Positions 34,093 through 43,562 of a stretch of 64,000 bases of DNA are shown piece by piece. Source of the stretch: Lachnospiraceae bacterium (GTDB taxonomy: Bacteria; Bacillota; Clostridia; Lachnospirales; Lachnospiraceae). Every line of letters starts with the position of its first letter. The first letter of the stretch is position 1. A program made the translations under genes and the position numbers. Below the pieces are notes generated by a model that was not told where the DNA came from, searched no databases, and saw nothing but the letters and a program-made list of their open reading frames with translations. The stretch spans positions 1-64,000 of the forward strand of contig JAEEXG010000002.1 in the NCBI GenBank assembly GCA_016291405.1, written 5' to 3'.

Positions 34093-36909
34093 TCAAGCAG
34101 TAACTCGCTCTTCTTTACCCTTTATAAGTAACAAAACTGAGCCAAAGGCTAAAAGGCCAATCATCAAAAACCACTTGGGATGCATTAATTCGCCTGTATC
34201 AGGTGATGCATCAAGCGCATATTTAGATACTGCTGTTGAATTAAATGAATAAAGGCCGTAGGTTCCTGTATGTGAAATATCAAAACTTACCATTAACTTT
34301 GAGCCATCAGAATTTACTTCATAAGGGAAATCTTCAAGCTGCCCATCTTCGTCCATGCTTATAACATGAAGATTTGATGTGGGCACATTTGAAGGAAGCT
34401 CAATCGACACCTTTGCAGACTCAAGTCCAAGCTTTGAAACCAATACATTTGAACTATCTTCTTTAAGAGAAATATCAAATGTAGTAAAGTTTGCAGGTAC
34501 ATTTTCCGCATAAATTCTCTTATATGCGTCCACAAGCTTAGAATTTGCCGTATCGTCCTTTACTATGTTTAAAGTATATGTATCCTTATTTCCGGTAAAA
34601 GAAACCTTAGGCACATCTTCTTCGCTTATTGTTTCAAAATATGCTCCGTTTCTTGCCATTGAAAGGACTGAATCAAGTTCGTCTTCAAGGAAATTATACC
34701 CTTTACCAAATACATACATTGTGGAAGGAACGCTGAAGGTCTCTGCTTCTTCCTTTGTAAGAGTGCAATCAATTATCTTAAGGGTTCCGTTAAAGTATTC
34801 ATTATTAGGTTCTGAAATTACACAAATAAGACCACTAAAACCTGACTTGTTTCTGTCAAGTACACTATCTACTCTGTTTACATCAGCGGAGTTTACGATA
34901 GCTACCTTTACTCCTGAAAATACATCGCTTCTGTAATCTGAGTTTGAAAGGCGGCTTGTTGTATCTGTATAAGAAACCTTTGGAAGTTCATTTCCCATAA
35001 ACACAACACTCTTATACTCATCCTTTAAAGAAGTGCCGTCTAAATCATAAGCATCAAGGCCCACTTCTTTAACAGAATCAGTAATTCTTATTGTATTTAA
35101 AGGGCATCCCCAAAAGGCTCTGTCTTCAATAGTTTTAACATTGCTTCCGCCTGTGACGCTTCTTAAATTCTTACAGTTATAAAAAGCACCCTCTCTTATT
35201 ATTTCCAAAGAGTCAGGCAATGATATTTCCATAAGCCTGCTTATATCTTTAAAACATTCGGGTCCGATTTGCTTTACACCCTCCGGAATAGTTACGGAAG
35301 TATTAAGACCGTTGTAAGCTACCAATATTCCGTCTCCCATAATAAGGAACTCAGAACTTCCGTATAACTTCCAGTTATCCATCATCCTGGTTTTAGCAAA
35401 AGCATAGGCTTCTATTTCTTTAACGCTTGAAGGCACCATAATTGTGGCTAAATCATCACAGTGATAGAAAGCACCCATACCTATGTGTGTAACACCGTTA
35501 GGAATTTCAATGCTTGTAAGGGCAGATCTCGCAAATGCAAAATCCCCGATGGATGTAATGTTATTGTCAATTGTATATTCTTTTAAATTTGTATCTCCGT
35601 AAAAGGCTTTTCCCGCAATGTGATCATCCACAACCGCAAACTTAGGTAATGATAAGCCTTTTCCGTTTGTCTCAGTTTGGAGAACAGCTTCAAGCTCTTC
35701 TGCTTTTTCACGTTCAGCTTTATCGGTTCCCTTTACGGTCATTTTGGAATTATCGATAATAAAATATGCATGTCTTCCGGCTATTATTGTTTCACCGATT
35801 AAGCCTTCAATAGGCTTTCTGTTTTGAGAATTAATATCAATAATCTTGTTTCCGGAAGCATCCGTTAAGCCTGAATTATCCTCTGTATCAATAATGTTTA
35901 CCATTGAATTATCAAAGGTTTTAAACCACTCAGAAGCATAGCTTCCTTCGGGAGCATTAATCTTAAGCTTAGAGCAACCATGGAAAGCAGTATCATGAAT
36001 AAATTCTACGGAAACAGGAATTTCAACATTTTCTAAGTTTATACAATACTCAAAAGCTTTAACATCAATAGATGTAACGGAATAAGGAATCTTAATAGAT
36101 GTAAGTCCGTTACAATATGAAAATGCAAAAGCGGGAATTTCTGTTAAATTAGGCGATAAATTAATTGATTCAATGTTTTTACAACCATAAAGCGCATAAG
36201 GCATTATGTTAGTAACGGTTGAAGGCATATCATAGGTTGTAACAGTCACTAAATCTTTAGACTTATCGCTTCTTTTTTTCTTTGCTCCCTGAAGCACTTC
36301 GTAAAGTGTTTCTTTATTCTTATCGTATATAGCTCCGTCAACGCAGACAAAGTAATCATTGTAAATAGGGATATCAGTTCCTGATATGGTATTTGGAGTT
36401 TCAATGACATTTCCTGAAGCGTCCTTTGGAGGCTCATAATCGCTTCCCGAAACGGTTACCGTTGATAAATTGGGACAGCCTGTAAACACACCGCTGCCAA
36501 GTCTATATACAGAAGTTCCGATTGTCACATCCGATAAGCTTGTACAATTACAAAACGCAGCAGAACCTATTTCTGTTACCCTGTTTGGAATCACTACTTT
36601 TTTAAGACTGTTACAGCCCGAAAATGCAGCATAAGAAATCTTCTCAAGGTCTTTTGGAAGAGTAAGATTAACCATGTATGAATTATTTGCAAAGGCTTCA
36701 TCTGCAATAACTTTTACAGAATCGGGAACAGACACGGTTTCTGCCGTGCCTGTATACCTGATTAATGTTGTGCCGCTTAGCTGAAAGTCTGATAATTTTG
36801 ACTTTGAATCATCTTCCGCTACGGATTCACCGGTAGGGATCATCGCAACGATAAGTGATAGCAAAATCAAAATTACTCCAAATATTTTTCTTGATTTTCT
36901 TCTTGTCAT
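34093..36909 (-). CDS. BspA-type leucine-rich repeat surface protein with SPDTG sorting signal
   Basis: The 938-residue protein has a signal peptide (basic start, hydrophobic segment 9-24). Many BspA-type LRR_5 repeats follow, of the form xIxxxAFxxCxxLxxVxIPxxVxxI. They occupy roughly residues 45-330 and 410-650. A C-terminal beta region of about 220 residues precedes the anchor. The last 37 residues form a cell-wall sorting signal: SPDTG, a hydrophobic stretch (WFLMIGLLAFGSVLLLI) and a basic tail. BspA LRR proteins commonly bind host or surface ligands. It is the last gene of the sortase locus, 10 bases after the larger LRR gene. Confidence 0.9.
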   Translation of the reverse strand: MTRRKSRKIFGVILILLSLIVAMIPTGESVAEDDSKSKLSDFQLSGTTLIRYTGTAETVSVPDSVKVIADEAFANNSYMVNLTLPKDLEKISYAAFSGCNSLKKVVIPNRVTEIGSAAFCNCTSLSDVTIGTSVYRLGSGVFTGCPNLSTVTVSGSDYEPPKDASGNVIETPNTISGTDIPIYNDYFVCVDGAIYDKNKETLYEVLQGAKKKRSDKSKDLVTVTTYDMPSTVTNIMPYALYGCKNIESINLSPNLTEIPAFAFSYCNGLTSIKIPYSVTSIDVKAFEYCINLENVEIPVSVEFIHDTAFHGCSKLKINAPEGSYASEWFKTFDNSMVNIIDTEDNSGLTDASGNKIIDINSQNRKPIEGLIGETIIAGRHAYFIIDNSKMTVKGTDKAEREKAEELEAVLQTETNGKGLSLPKFAVVDDHIAGKAFYGDTNLKEYTIDNNITSIGDFAFARSALTSIEIPNGVTHIGMGAFYHCDDLATIMVPSSVKEIEAYAFAKTRMMDNWKLYGSSEFLIMGDGILVAYNGLNTSVTIPEGVKQIGPECFKDISRLMEISLPDSLEIIREGAFYNCKNLRSVTGGSNVKTIEDRAFWGCPLNTIRITDSVKEVGLDAYDLDGTSLKDEYKSVVFMGNELPKVSYTDTTSRLSNSDYRSDVFSGVKVAIVNSADVNRVDSVLDRNKSGFSGLICVISEPNNEYFNGTLKIIDCTLTKEEAETFSVPSTMYVFGKGYNFLEDELDSVLSMARNGAYFETISEEDVPKVSFTGNKDTYTLNIVKDDTANSKLVDAYKRIYAENVPANFTTFDISLKEDSSNVLVSKLGLESAKVSIELPSNVPTSNLHVISMDEDGQLEDFPYEVNSDGSKLMVSFDISHTGTYGLYSFNSTAVSKYALDASPDTGELMHPKWFLMIGLLAFGSVLLLIKGKEERVTA

Positions 36910-36919
36910 CTTTTTACCG

Positions 36920-39900
36920 TTAAGCTATCCTTCCGGTTACAGTTCTTTTATCTTTTACAAAGAATAACGCAATACTAAGTGCCGCAAGACCTGCCACCAA
37001 GAACCACTTAGGCTGAATATCGCCGGTCTTAGGGCTTATGTCTGAAACGCCGTTAGCTGTAAGGTTACCTGTATCTACATAAATCGTATAAGGTGAGAAG
37101 TGCGTACATGTAAATGTGATACAAGGAACACCGTCAATAGTGGTAAATTTAGGGCTTAACTTATCAAGCTTTTCATTTACAACACCTGCAGCCTTATTGT
37201 TACCTGCATACTGAGTAAGTACATCGGGAATAGGAAGTGTAAGTGTAACGCTTAAGCCTGAATAATTGGTAATTTTGTTAGTACCTGTTGCATCATAAAG
37301 CGAAATATCCATTGCACTGTATCTGATTCCGTCAAGGCTTCCGTACTCATTTGTCAAAGCCTTTTCTACAGCTGCTGTAGCTGCAGCACTTTCAGATATT
37401 CTGATTACGTAGTTATCGCTAGATCCTGTAACCTGCGCTGATGCAAGGTCTGTATTTGAAATACCGGACTTAGAAATGATAATGGTATTTCCGCCCTTAT
37501 TTCTGTTGTTGTTATTATTGTTATTACCTGATACGGAACCGCTTCCCGATGTGTTCGAAGGAGAAGCCTTTTTAAATGTAGCCGTAACGCTTGCTTCATG
37601 TGCAGGCATCTTAAGTGTTGTAGCAGCAACATTTACACTTGCAATACCTAAGTCGTTTGTAGCAGGTACCCACTTATCAAATACCTGTCCTGCAGGAGGA
37701 TTTGTACATGTAATAATAACTGTAGCGCCTTCTGCATAGGAACCTGAACCGTTACCGTTTGTTACGGTAAGGGTGTAAAACTTAGTGTTGTTTCCGCTTG
37801 TAGAATCGCCTGTACCACTTCCGCTACCGCTTCCGGAACCGCTTCCTGAGCCATTACCGCTTCCGTTGTTTCCGCTAACATCTGAACCTGAATCAGCAAC
37901 ATATGTAGCAATTACAATCGTATCTGTGTCAATGTTCTTAAGGTCTCTGTTCCATCCGTTAAACTTATAACCGGGGCGATCGGGAACATCAGGAATGCTC
38001 TCAAGCGGAACGCTCTTTCCTTTTTCAACAAAAACAGTTGTGCCAAGAGGCTTTCCATCGAAATTAAAGAAGTTAACCTTAACTTTATCATCCAATGTAG
38101 TGTTTACATTGGCGTCTATATCTTTACCTGCCTTATAAGCTGCTGAATCCTTGTATGAAATAATAGATTTATTACTTACATAGTCATATTCATCAGTCGG
38201 AGACAAAGTTCCGAAAGCATCATTAGGTAAGTAAAATTCTTTCGCATAAACAGCAACCTTGATACCTTCCATACAACCTGCAAAAGCGTTATGTCCTACA
38301 GCCGCAATATTGTCGGGAAGAATAACCTGATTCAATTGGTCACAATCCATGAAGCATTCATCAGGAATTTCTTTTAACTGTGTAGCTCCGGTTAAATCAA
38401 TTTCTGTAATAGTATCACAGTTTCTGAATGCACCCGGTTTAATATTAGAAACATCCTTAAGTTTTGAATCTTGTTCGTTAACAACTATATTAGATTCTCC
38501 AACCAAAGAACCACGCGAAGACAATACTTCTTCAATCGTGTAACTTCCATCAGGATTTGTTGAGTATATAATACCGTTCTCACAAACAAAATCGTTTGTT
38601 TCACTTGATATTCCGGTAAGTTTAGGACAGCCTGCAAATGGTGCATTTCCAAGATCCTTCAGTTTTTTACCAAGGCCTACATTTTCAAGTTGTTCACAAC
38701 TGTTGAATGCATTATCGGGAAGATACTCAACCGTATGCATTTTAACAGACATAATACGGTCATTACCTTCATACTCTTTTTCTCTGGGATCTCTTTCACC
38801 GTTAACGGGAGGATACTCTCTCCTTACATTGCTTCCAAGATCTTCTCCATAATAACCATTAAACAATCCGTTCAAATTATACGTAGTATAATAAGGTAAT
38901 CCAAGACAGTACTGTGAAACTGTACCTGAATTGGAGGTGCTCTTATCTACTCCTTCGCCAAGTTTTGATGTATTGGTTAGGAATCCCTTGGAATCAATAG
39001 ATTCGATTCCTGATGGAATCTCAACATTGAGAGCCGCCTTAACCAAATCTTCTTCATACTTCGATAACGAGTAGGAATGAAGCACTGCTCCCGTAACAGA
39101 ATCAAGTACCTCTTTTTTACCACCTTGTACCATTTCAAATCTATGAGTAAGTGAATTATCCAATTCTATCAAGCCTAAATCAGAATCACTTACCGTTACT
39201 TTTGAATTAGCAGTATTGGTTATTGTATTAATCTGATCATAATGAAGATAATCAACCAAAGTTGCCAATCCATTTCTGTTATCAACAATAACAGTTTGAT
39301 ATGTAGGATATCCTGTTTGATAACATACTCTGACACCCTCTGTAGGATTAACGTAATTCTCTACATCCGTTGCCCACACAAAAGGACCATAGCTTTCATC
39401 GATATCACCCTGAATAATAAGTTTATCGGCTCCGGTACTAAAAGCATTCTCTCCTATATTTTCACGAGGAAATGATGAGTAACCACCTGCAGGGGTTGCA
39501 AATGAAATCTTTTCAATCTTATTACATCCCTGGAATGCAGAAGCCCCAATTTTGGTAACAGAATTACCTATTTCTACAGTCTTAAGTTTTTTATAGTCTT
39601 TAAAAGCGCTGGGAGCAATCTCAGTAATTGTGTTATCTGCGATTATAAGTTCAGTCATATGATCCCTTAAGGTATCATTATTAAAGCAATTAGATGCTAT
39701 GGCATTTACTTTTGTTTCTCCTACAGTTTCAGGTATTCTCATAACAATATCTGTAGGAGTCATGGACGGATCAAATTGTACTGACTGAAGGGTACCATTA
39801 TCATCTACAACAAGGATGTATGTTCCATCACTTATTTCAAAATGCTCTTTTCCACCGGACATATAAACATAAGGAACCTGTCTTGCTCCGGCACTAAGAT

Positions 39901-41761
39901 CAGTACCATTACTAAGCTTACCCCATGTACTTATTCTGGGCAAAGCTGTTCCGTTTGCCGCATTCTTCTCAGGACCTTTTACAAAGAAATTAGGATTGGT
40001 TATAGTTGAGAAAATGGTTGGCTTCAATTTAAAGTCAACATATCCTGCTGAACCCATTCCGTCATCGGGGAATTCTAATACCCCTAAGTTAACGCAATTC
40101 CATACTAAATGCTCAGGAATTGGAGCAGCCGGTGACTGATTACGTCCATAGTTGGTAGGCATGGTCAAAGAAACCATATTTCCACGACCTGCAAACATAA
40201 AATCACCAAATGTGGACAGATTATCCGGCAACTTTACATCGGCCCATCCACCTGTAGCTCCTCGTTTACATGCAAAACAAGCATCTCCTATTATCGTTAT
40301 TGAATCAGAGAAAGATGCTGAATCCAAAGCAATACTGTTATAAAATGCAAATCCGGCGATTTCTGCATTTGGTTGTGCAACCTGAGATAAATCAAGTCGT
40401 CTTAAATGATCACATTCCGCAAATGCGCCGGGACCTATTTTCTGTATAGTGTTAGGAAACTCCAGGCTGCCAAGGGCACCACAACCTTGGAAGGCTTCTG
40501 TTCCAATAACACTGGTTTTAGATCCGAATGCTATATTTGCAAGCTTGGTACAATTTTTAAAAGCTCTGTTACCAATCTGGGAAATGTTTGAGAACTCAAT
40601 CTCTCTAATGAATGAATTTTCAAATGCCTCATCACCGATAAGCGCAATATCACCTGATAAGCGCATTCTTTCTACACCATTAACATCTTTGAACGCTTGA
40701 TCACCTATAGCCAAGATTTTTCTGTTACCTTTGACATAAAAACCTAATGTATCATTAGGAGATGAATTACCGGTCAAAAAGCCTTCATTAGGCTCTCCTT
40801 TTGCCAGATAAATTCCGGGTGTTGCCAAACCGGGGCCGGGATCGGGAACAGTAAAGTCATAGGCATATTGAAGTTCATAACCCTTTAAGTTCAAAGTAGA
40901 ATTATTATAATTCTTATTAACTTCACAGAAATATGTACGTTTAGGCTGATTATCATTATTTGTCGGGAGGTCGCTTACATAAACCACAAGTGGTTCAATC
41001 GCACCGGGATGTGTTTGCTGATTATTCGGAGGATTACCATTCGAACCATTTGTTACCCATCTCTCATACTCCTCATATTGACTTACTTTATCCTGCCATG
41101 CCAAATAATCCTGTTTATAGTTATCATAATTAACAGGGAAATACTTCTTGATAAAATACTCGTCACTTCCATCAACTATAGAGTTTGCAAACGAGTTCAT
41201 TGTATATCGATTCTTATATGTATAACCGCCTACAGTTATTTCACTCGCATTTGCTGTCTTACCTGCATCAAAGGCATCATAGAATTCTTTGTATTCAGCC
41301 TCAGTTACAGTTACATACTCAATCGGTAAATAAGCATTAACTTCCAACAAATCAACCGTATAAGTCGAGTTATATGCACAAATTACACCCTGAGTAGATC
41401 CTTGATAAGTCTGATCATACGCAAGAAACTGCCAACTGTATTCATACTTTCCTTCAGGATTACGACGAGTAGAATATGTTCTATAAACTTGAGAAGGAGA
41501 AAGTGTATTAGTCGGTTTATACTTTCCTAAATCGGCTCCGCCAAGATTTAATGTAATATCATCCGACCCATCATCACTAACCCCATAGCCATATTCCAAT
41601 GCGGTGATTTGAGCGGCAGGTATTTGAGTATAACCTTCGGTAGGTTTTGCGGGAACAAGTGCCACGATAATAGCACTTACCATGCAAAGAGCCGATACAG
41701 TTCTCCTTATGGTTTTCTTTACTCTCCTGGGTAATTTCTTTTTAGTCTTCAATACTCCCAT
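36920..41761 (-). CDS. Large BspA-type LRR surface protein with SPKTG sorting signal
   Basis: At 1613 residues this is the biggest protein in the window. A signal peptide (basic RRVKKTIRR, hydrophobic to about residue 38) is followed by a unique region to about 290, then several blocks of LRR_5 repeats. An InlB-type B-repeat follows (VNFFNFDGKPLGTTVFVEKGKSV...GYKFNGWN). Next come a Gly/Ser linker, a second divergent B-repeat-like domain (GSYAEGATVIITC), an Asn-rich linker and a C-terminal domain. The end is SPKTGDIQPKWF, a hydrophobic helix and a basic tail. SPKTG matches the (S/P)PxTG signals used by C. difficile sortase B. The sortase gene lies immediately upstream. Confidence 0.92.
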   Translation of the reverse strand: MGVLKTKKKLPRRVKKTIRRTVSALCMVSAIIVALVPAKPTEGYTQIPAAQITALEYGYGVSDDGSDDITLNLGGADLGKYKPTNTLSPSQVYRTYSTRRNPEGKYEYSWQFLAYDQTYQGSTQGVICAYNSTYTVDLLEVNAYLPIEYVTVTEAEYKEFYDAFDAGKTANASEITVGGYTYKNRYTMNSFANSIVDGSDEYFIKKYFPVNYDNYKQDYLAWQDKVSQYEEYERWVTNGSNGNPPNNQQTHPGAIEPLVVYVSDLPTNNDNQPKRTYFCEVNKNYNNSTLNLKGYELQYAYDFTVPDPGPGLATPGIYLAKGEPNEGFLTGNSSPNDTLGFYVKGNRKILAIGDQAFKDVNGVERMRLSGDIALIGDEAFENSFIREIEFSNISQIGNRAFKNCTKLANIAFGSKTSVIGTEAFQGCGALGSLEFPNTIQKIGPGAFAECDHLRRLDLSQVAQPNAEIAGFAFYNSIALDSASFSDSITIIGDACFACKRGATGGWADVKLPDNLSTFGDFMFAGRGNMVSLTMPTNYGRNQSPAAPIPEHLVWNCVNLGVLEFPDDGMGSAGYVDFKLKPTIFSTITNPNFFVKGPEKNAANGTALPRISTWGKLSNGTDLSAGARQVPYVYMSGGKEHFEISDGTYILVVDDNGTLQSVQFDPSMTPTDIVMRIPETVGETKVNAIASNCFNNDTLRDHMTELIIADNTITEIAPSAFKDYKKLKTVEIGNSVTKIGASAFQGCNKIEKISFATPAGGYSSFPRENIGENAFSTGADKLIIQGDIDESYGPFVWATDVENYVNPTEGVRVCYQTGYPTYQTVIVDNRNGLATLVDYLHYDQINTITNTANSKVTVSDSDLGLIELDNSLTHRFEMVQGGKKEVLDSVTGAVLHSYSLSKYEEDLVKAALNVEIPSGIESIDSKGFLTNTSKLGEGVDKSTSNSGTVSQYCLGLPYYTTYNLNGLFNGYYGEDLGSNVRREYPPVNGERDPREKEYEGNDRIMSVKMHTVEYLPDNAFNSCEQLENVGLGKKLKDLGNAPFAGCPKLTGISSETNDFVCENGIIYSTNPDGSYTIEEVLSSRGSLVGESNIVVNEQDSKLKDVSNIKPGAFRNCDTITEIDLTGATQLKEIPDECFMDCDQLNQVILPDNIAAVGHNAFAGCMEGIKVAVYAKEFYLPNDAFGTLSPTDEYDYVSNKSIISYKDSAAYKAGKDIDANVNTTLDDKVKVNFFNFDGKPLGTTVFVEKGKSVPLESIPDVPDRPGYKFNGWNRDLKNIDTDTIVIATYVADSGSDVSGNNGSGNGSGSGSGSGSGSGTGDSTSGNNTKFYTLTVTNGNGSGSYAEGATVIITCTNPPAGQVFDKWVPATNDLGIASVNVAATTLKMPAHEASVTATFKKASPSNTSGSGSVSGNNNNNNNRNKGGNTIIISKSGISNTDLASAQVTGSSDNYVIRISESAAATAAVEKALTNEYGSLDGIRYSAMDISLYDATGTNKITNYSGLSVTLTLPIPDVLTQYAGNNKAAGVVNEKLDKLSPKFTTIDGVPCITFTCTHFSPYTIYVDTGNLTANGVSDISPKTGDIQPKWFLVAGLAALSIALFFVKDKRTVTGRIA
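37503..37526 (-). repeat. Asn-codon trinucleotide tract in LRR protein
   Basis: A GTT/ATT triplet run on the plus strand encodes seven or more consecutive Asn residues in a linker before the C-terminal domain. Triplet slippage would change linker length without breaking the frame. Confidence 0.6.
37786..37884 (-). repeat. Gly/Ser-rich linker coding repeat in LRR protein
   Basis: Short degenerate units of the GSGSGN kind encode a flexible Gly-Ser linker between the two B-repeat-like domains. The DNA is imperfectly periodic (CCGCTTCC-like units). Confidence 0.65.
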
Positions 41762-41783
41762 TTTTTTCTCCTTTGACTTACGC

Positions 41784-42965
41784 TCAGTCGATTCTTTTTG
41801 CGACTACAACAAATCTTCCGTTTTCTTCCTGATAATCACAGGTTGAAAGTGTTAAAAGCTTATCTCCGTATTCTGCTGTTACACCGGTGTCTATCAAAGA
41901 CATGTCGGCCATTTCTTCCATGTAAGACTCAAACTCTTCATAGGAAGAAGCATCTATAAATTGATAATATTTAAATCTGACATCGTCAGCTGTATAGATT
42001 CTTGAACGAAAGGCATACATAACTTCATACCTTCCCTTTTCATAAATGGTGTCAAATTCGATTATTTTATGCTCTTTGTAATAATCTTCATTGGCATATT
42101 TAATGAGGGAAGAAAACATCTTACCGTTGTTCATATGATGCCCATACAATATCCAGTTATCGTTTCCCAGCACAACATCACAATTGCAATCCAAAAAGAT
42201 GCAACCATTGTCATCTTTCTTCTGATCAAAATTGTGTTTTAAATAGTATTCGTTGTCTTTAGTTTGCATAACAGGATAATCAATTATAGTATCGGCTATT
42301 TTTATCCATCCTATTAGGCTTTTATTTTTGTTATATAAGGCAAGATATTCATCAAGAATGTCAGGTATAACAACTTCTTCGTCATACTTTTTATTCACTA
42401 CAGGTTTGACATCCTTTAAAATCTGCGAATAATTTTCGTCCTTAAGTTCACTCCAATTTTCTGAATTTTTTTGAAGCTTCATTGCATCGGAGTAATATTT
42501 TACGTAATATCCGATTGAACCAAGGCCCACAACAAGAAGTAAAGCTATAACAAATCGCCTTACTCTGTTCTGCTTTTTTAATTCATTTTCAATTTCGGCC
42601 TTATATTTTTCGTCATATTCAGGAAGCCCCTTTGACGACTTCTTCTTTGCTTTTTTATTTAAAGACTTTTCTTTGCCGGGTTTTGAATCGGATTTTTTAC
42701 CCTTTGCTTTACTTACAGCGACTGATTTATTCTCTTTAAACTCACCGTTTTTTACTTTTGTGTATAAATCAAAAACCTCATCGTCAAACTTATCACCGAC
42801 AACGGTTCTGAAAGTGACGGCCTGAAGCTCTGTATAAGCGCCCTTGATGCCATCAATAGTGGATAAATCGTATTGCGCCTTTATCTCATCTATAACTTCT
42901 TTATCAAGCAAGGCCTTCTCATATTCAGTTTTATTACTGAATGCCTCACCGTTTACAAACATCAT
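41784..42965 (-). CDS. srtB: Class B sortase with long cytoplasmic N-terminal region
   Basis: Sortase B is a membrane transpeptidase that cleaves a sorting signal and attaches the protein to the cell wall. With start ATG 42965 (AGGTGG upstream; the track start is GTG) the catalytic residues are His 276 (LYGHHMNNG), Cys 376 (TLSTCDY) and Arg 391 (VVVAKR). The segment DYPVMQTKDNEYYLKHNF is characteristic of class B. The single membrane segment is at about 138-158. It is preceded by about 135 cytoplasmic residues, including a Lys/Ser-rich linker, whereas typical SrtB proteins have a short N-terminus. Two LRR proteins with SPKTG/SPDTG signals follow in the same operon and are the likely substrates. 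Confidence 0.92.
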   Translation of the reverse strand: MMFVNGEAFSNKTEYEKALLDKEVIDEIKAQYDLSTIDGIKGAYTELQAVTFRTVVGDKFDDEVFDLYTKVKNGEFKENKSVAVSKAKGKKSDSKPGKEKSLNKKAKKKSSKGLPEYDEKYKAEIENELKKQNRVRRFVIALLLVVGLGSIGYYVKYYSDAMKLQKNSENWSELKDENYSQILKDVKPVVNKKYDEEVVIPDILDEYLALYNKNKSLIGWIKIADTIIDYPVMQTKDNEYYLKHNFDQKKDDNGCIFLDCNCDVVLGNDNWILYGHHMNNGKMFSSLIKYANEDYYKEHKIIEFDTIYEKGRYEVMYAFRSRIYTADDVRFKYYQFIDASSYEEFESYMEEMADMSLIDTGVTAEYGDKLLTLSTCDYQEENGRFVVVAKRID

Positions 42966-43076
42966 TTGAATATAGTCCACCTAATTTTATTTAATATCAT
43001 CTTTATTTTACTATATATTGAAAAATTTACAATAGAAAAAACTATATGTTGTGAATCACTTTTATTTTAAAGCAAT

Positions 43077-43102
43077 AAAAAACACCCCAAAGGGTGTTTT
43101 TT
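43077..43102 (-). terminator. Terminator after Hpt gene
   Basis: AAAAAACACCC (43077-43087) pairs with GGGTGTTTTTT (43092-43102) around a 4-base loop. On the minus strand it ends in a T-run and overlaps the Hpt stop codon. Confidence 0.85.
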
Positions 43103-43454
43103 ATAATGCTTTTATTGTATCAACAACTTCTTCGTAATCTTTTTTAATTCGTTCCATGTTTCCGGAATCATAATCTAAGCTTCCCGCTCTGAATACTTCA
43201 GTTATTTCTTTCATTTCAAGATATAAACGGTTAAGCCCCAAATTAGCCGTAACACCTTTAAGCGCATGGGCTGCATCGAAAGCCGCCGAAGGATTGTTTG
43301 AATTTATGGCTTCAAACATTCCGTTATAGTTTTTATCTTGAAGAAGTTTGCCCAAGCATCTTAAATAAAGCTCTTCGTTATCAACAAACCGCTCTAAGGT
43401 TTCTTCAAGATCAACTCCCAAAGATTCAAGTTTAGTTTTCTGTTCTAATGTCAT
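43101..43454 (-). CDS. Stand-alone histidine phosphotransfer (Hpt) protein
   Basis: A 117-residue four-helix Hpt domain passes phosphate between hybrid kinase receiver domains and response regulators. The phosphorylated His is H63 in the motif AAHALKGVTANLGL, followed by the conserved LYLEMKEITEV helix. No kinase is encoded nearby, so it must serve a partner elsewhere. It has its own strong ribosome site (GGAGGAG) and a terminator that overlaps its stop. A weak TTGTAA-17-TTAAAT promoter-like element lies in the gap before it. Confidence 0.9.
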   Translation of the reverse strand: MTLEQKTKLESLGVDLEETLERFVDNEELYLRCLGKLLQDKNYNGMFEAINSNNPSAAFDAAHALKGVTANLGLNRLYLEMKEITEVFRAGSLDYDSGNMERIKKDYEEVVDTIKAL

Positions 43455-43521
43455 ATCTCTCCTCCAATTTCATTTAATTCTATTGCAGGATAATTTACAA
43501 AAAATTAAAAGAAAGATAAAT

Positions 43522-43546
43522 CGACTGCCCCCAAAAGGAGCAGTCG
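43522..43546 (-). terminator. Terminator after EF-G-like gene
   Basis: CGACTGCCCC pairs with GGAGCAGTCG (one mismatch) around a short A-rich loop, about 17 bases after the GTPase stop. On the minus strand a T-rich tail follows. Confidence 0.8.
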
Positions 43547-43562
43547 AAATAATTTTTACAAA

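Noticed and set aside
37786-37884. CRISPR-like short repeat array
   Set aside because: The periodicity is a Gly/Ser codon pattern inside an open reading frame, with no spacers.
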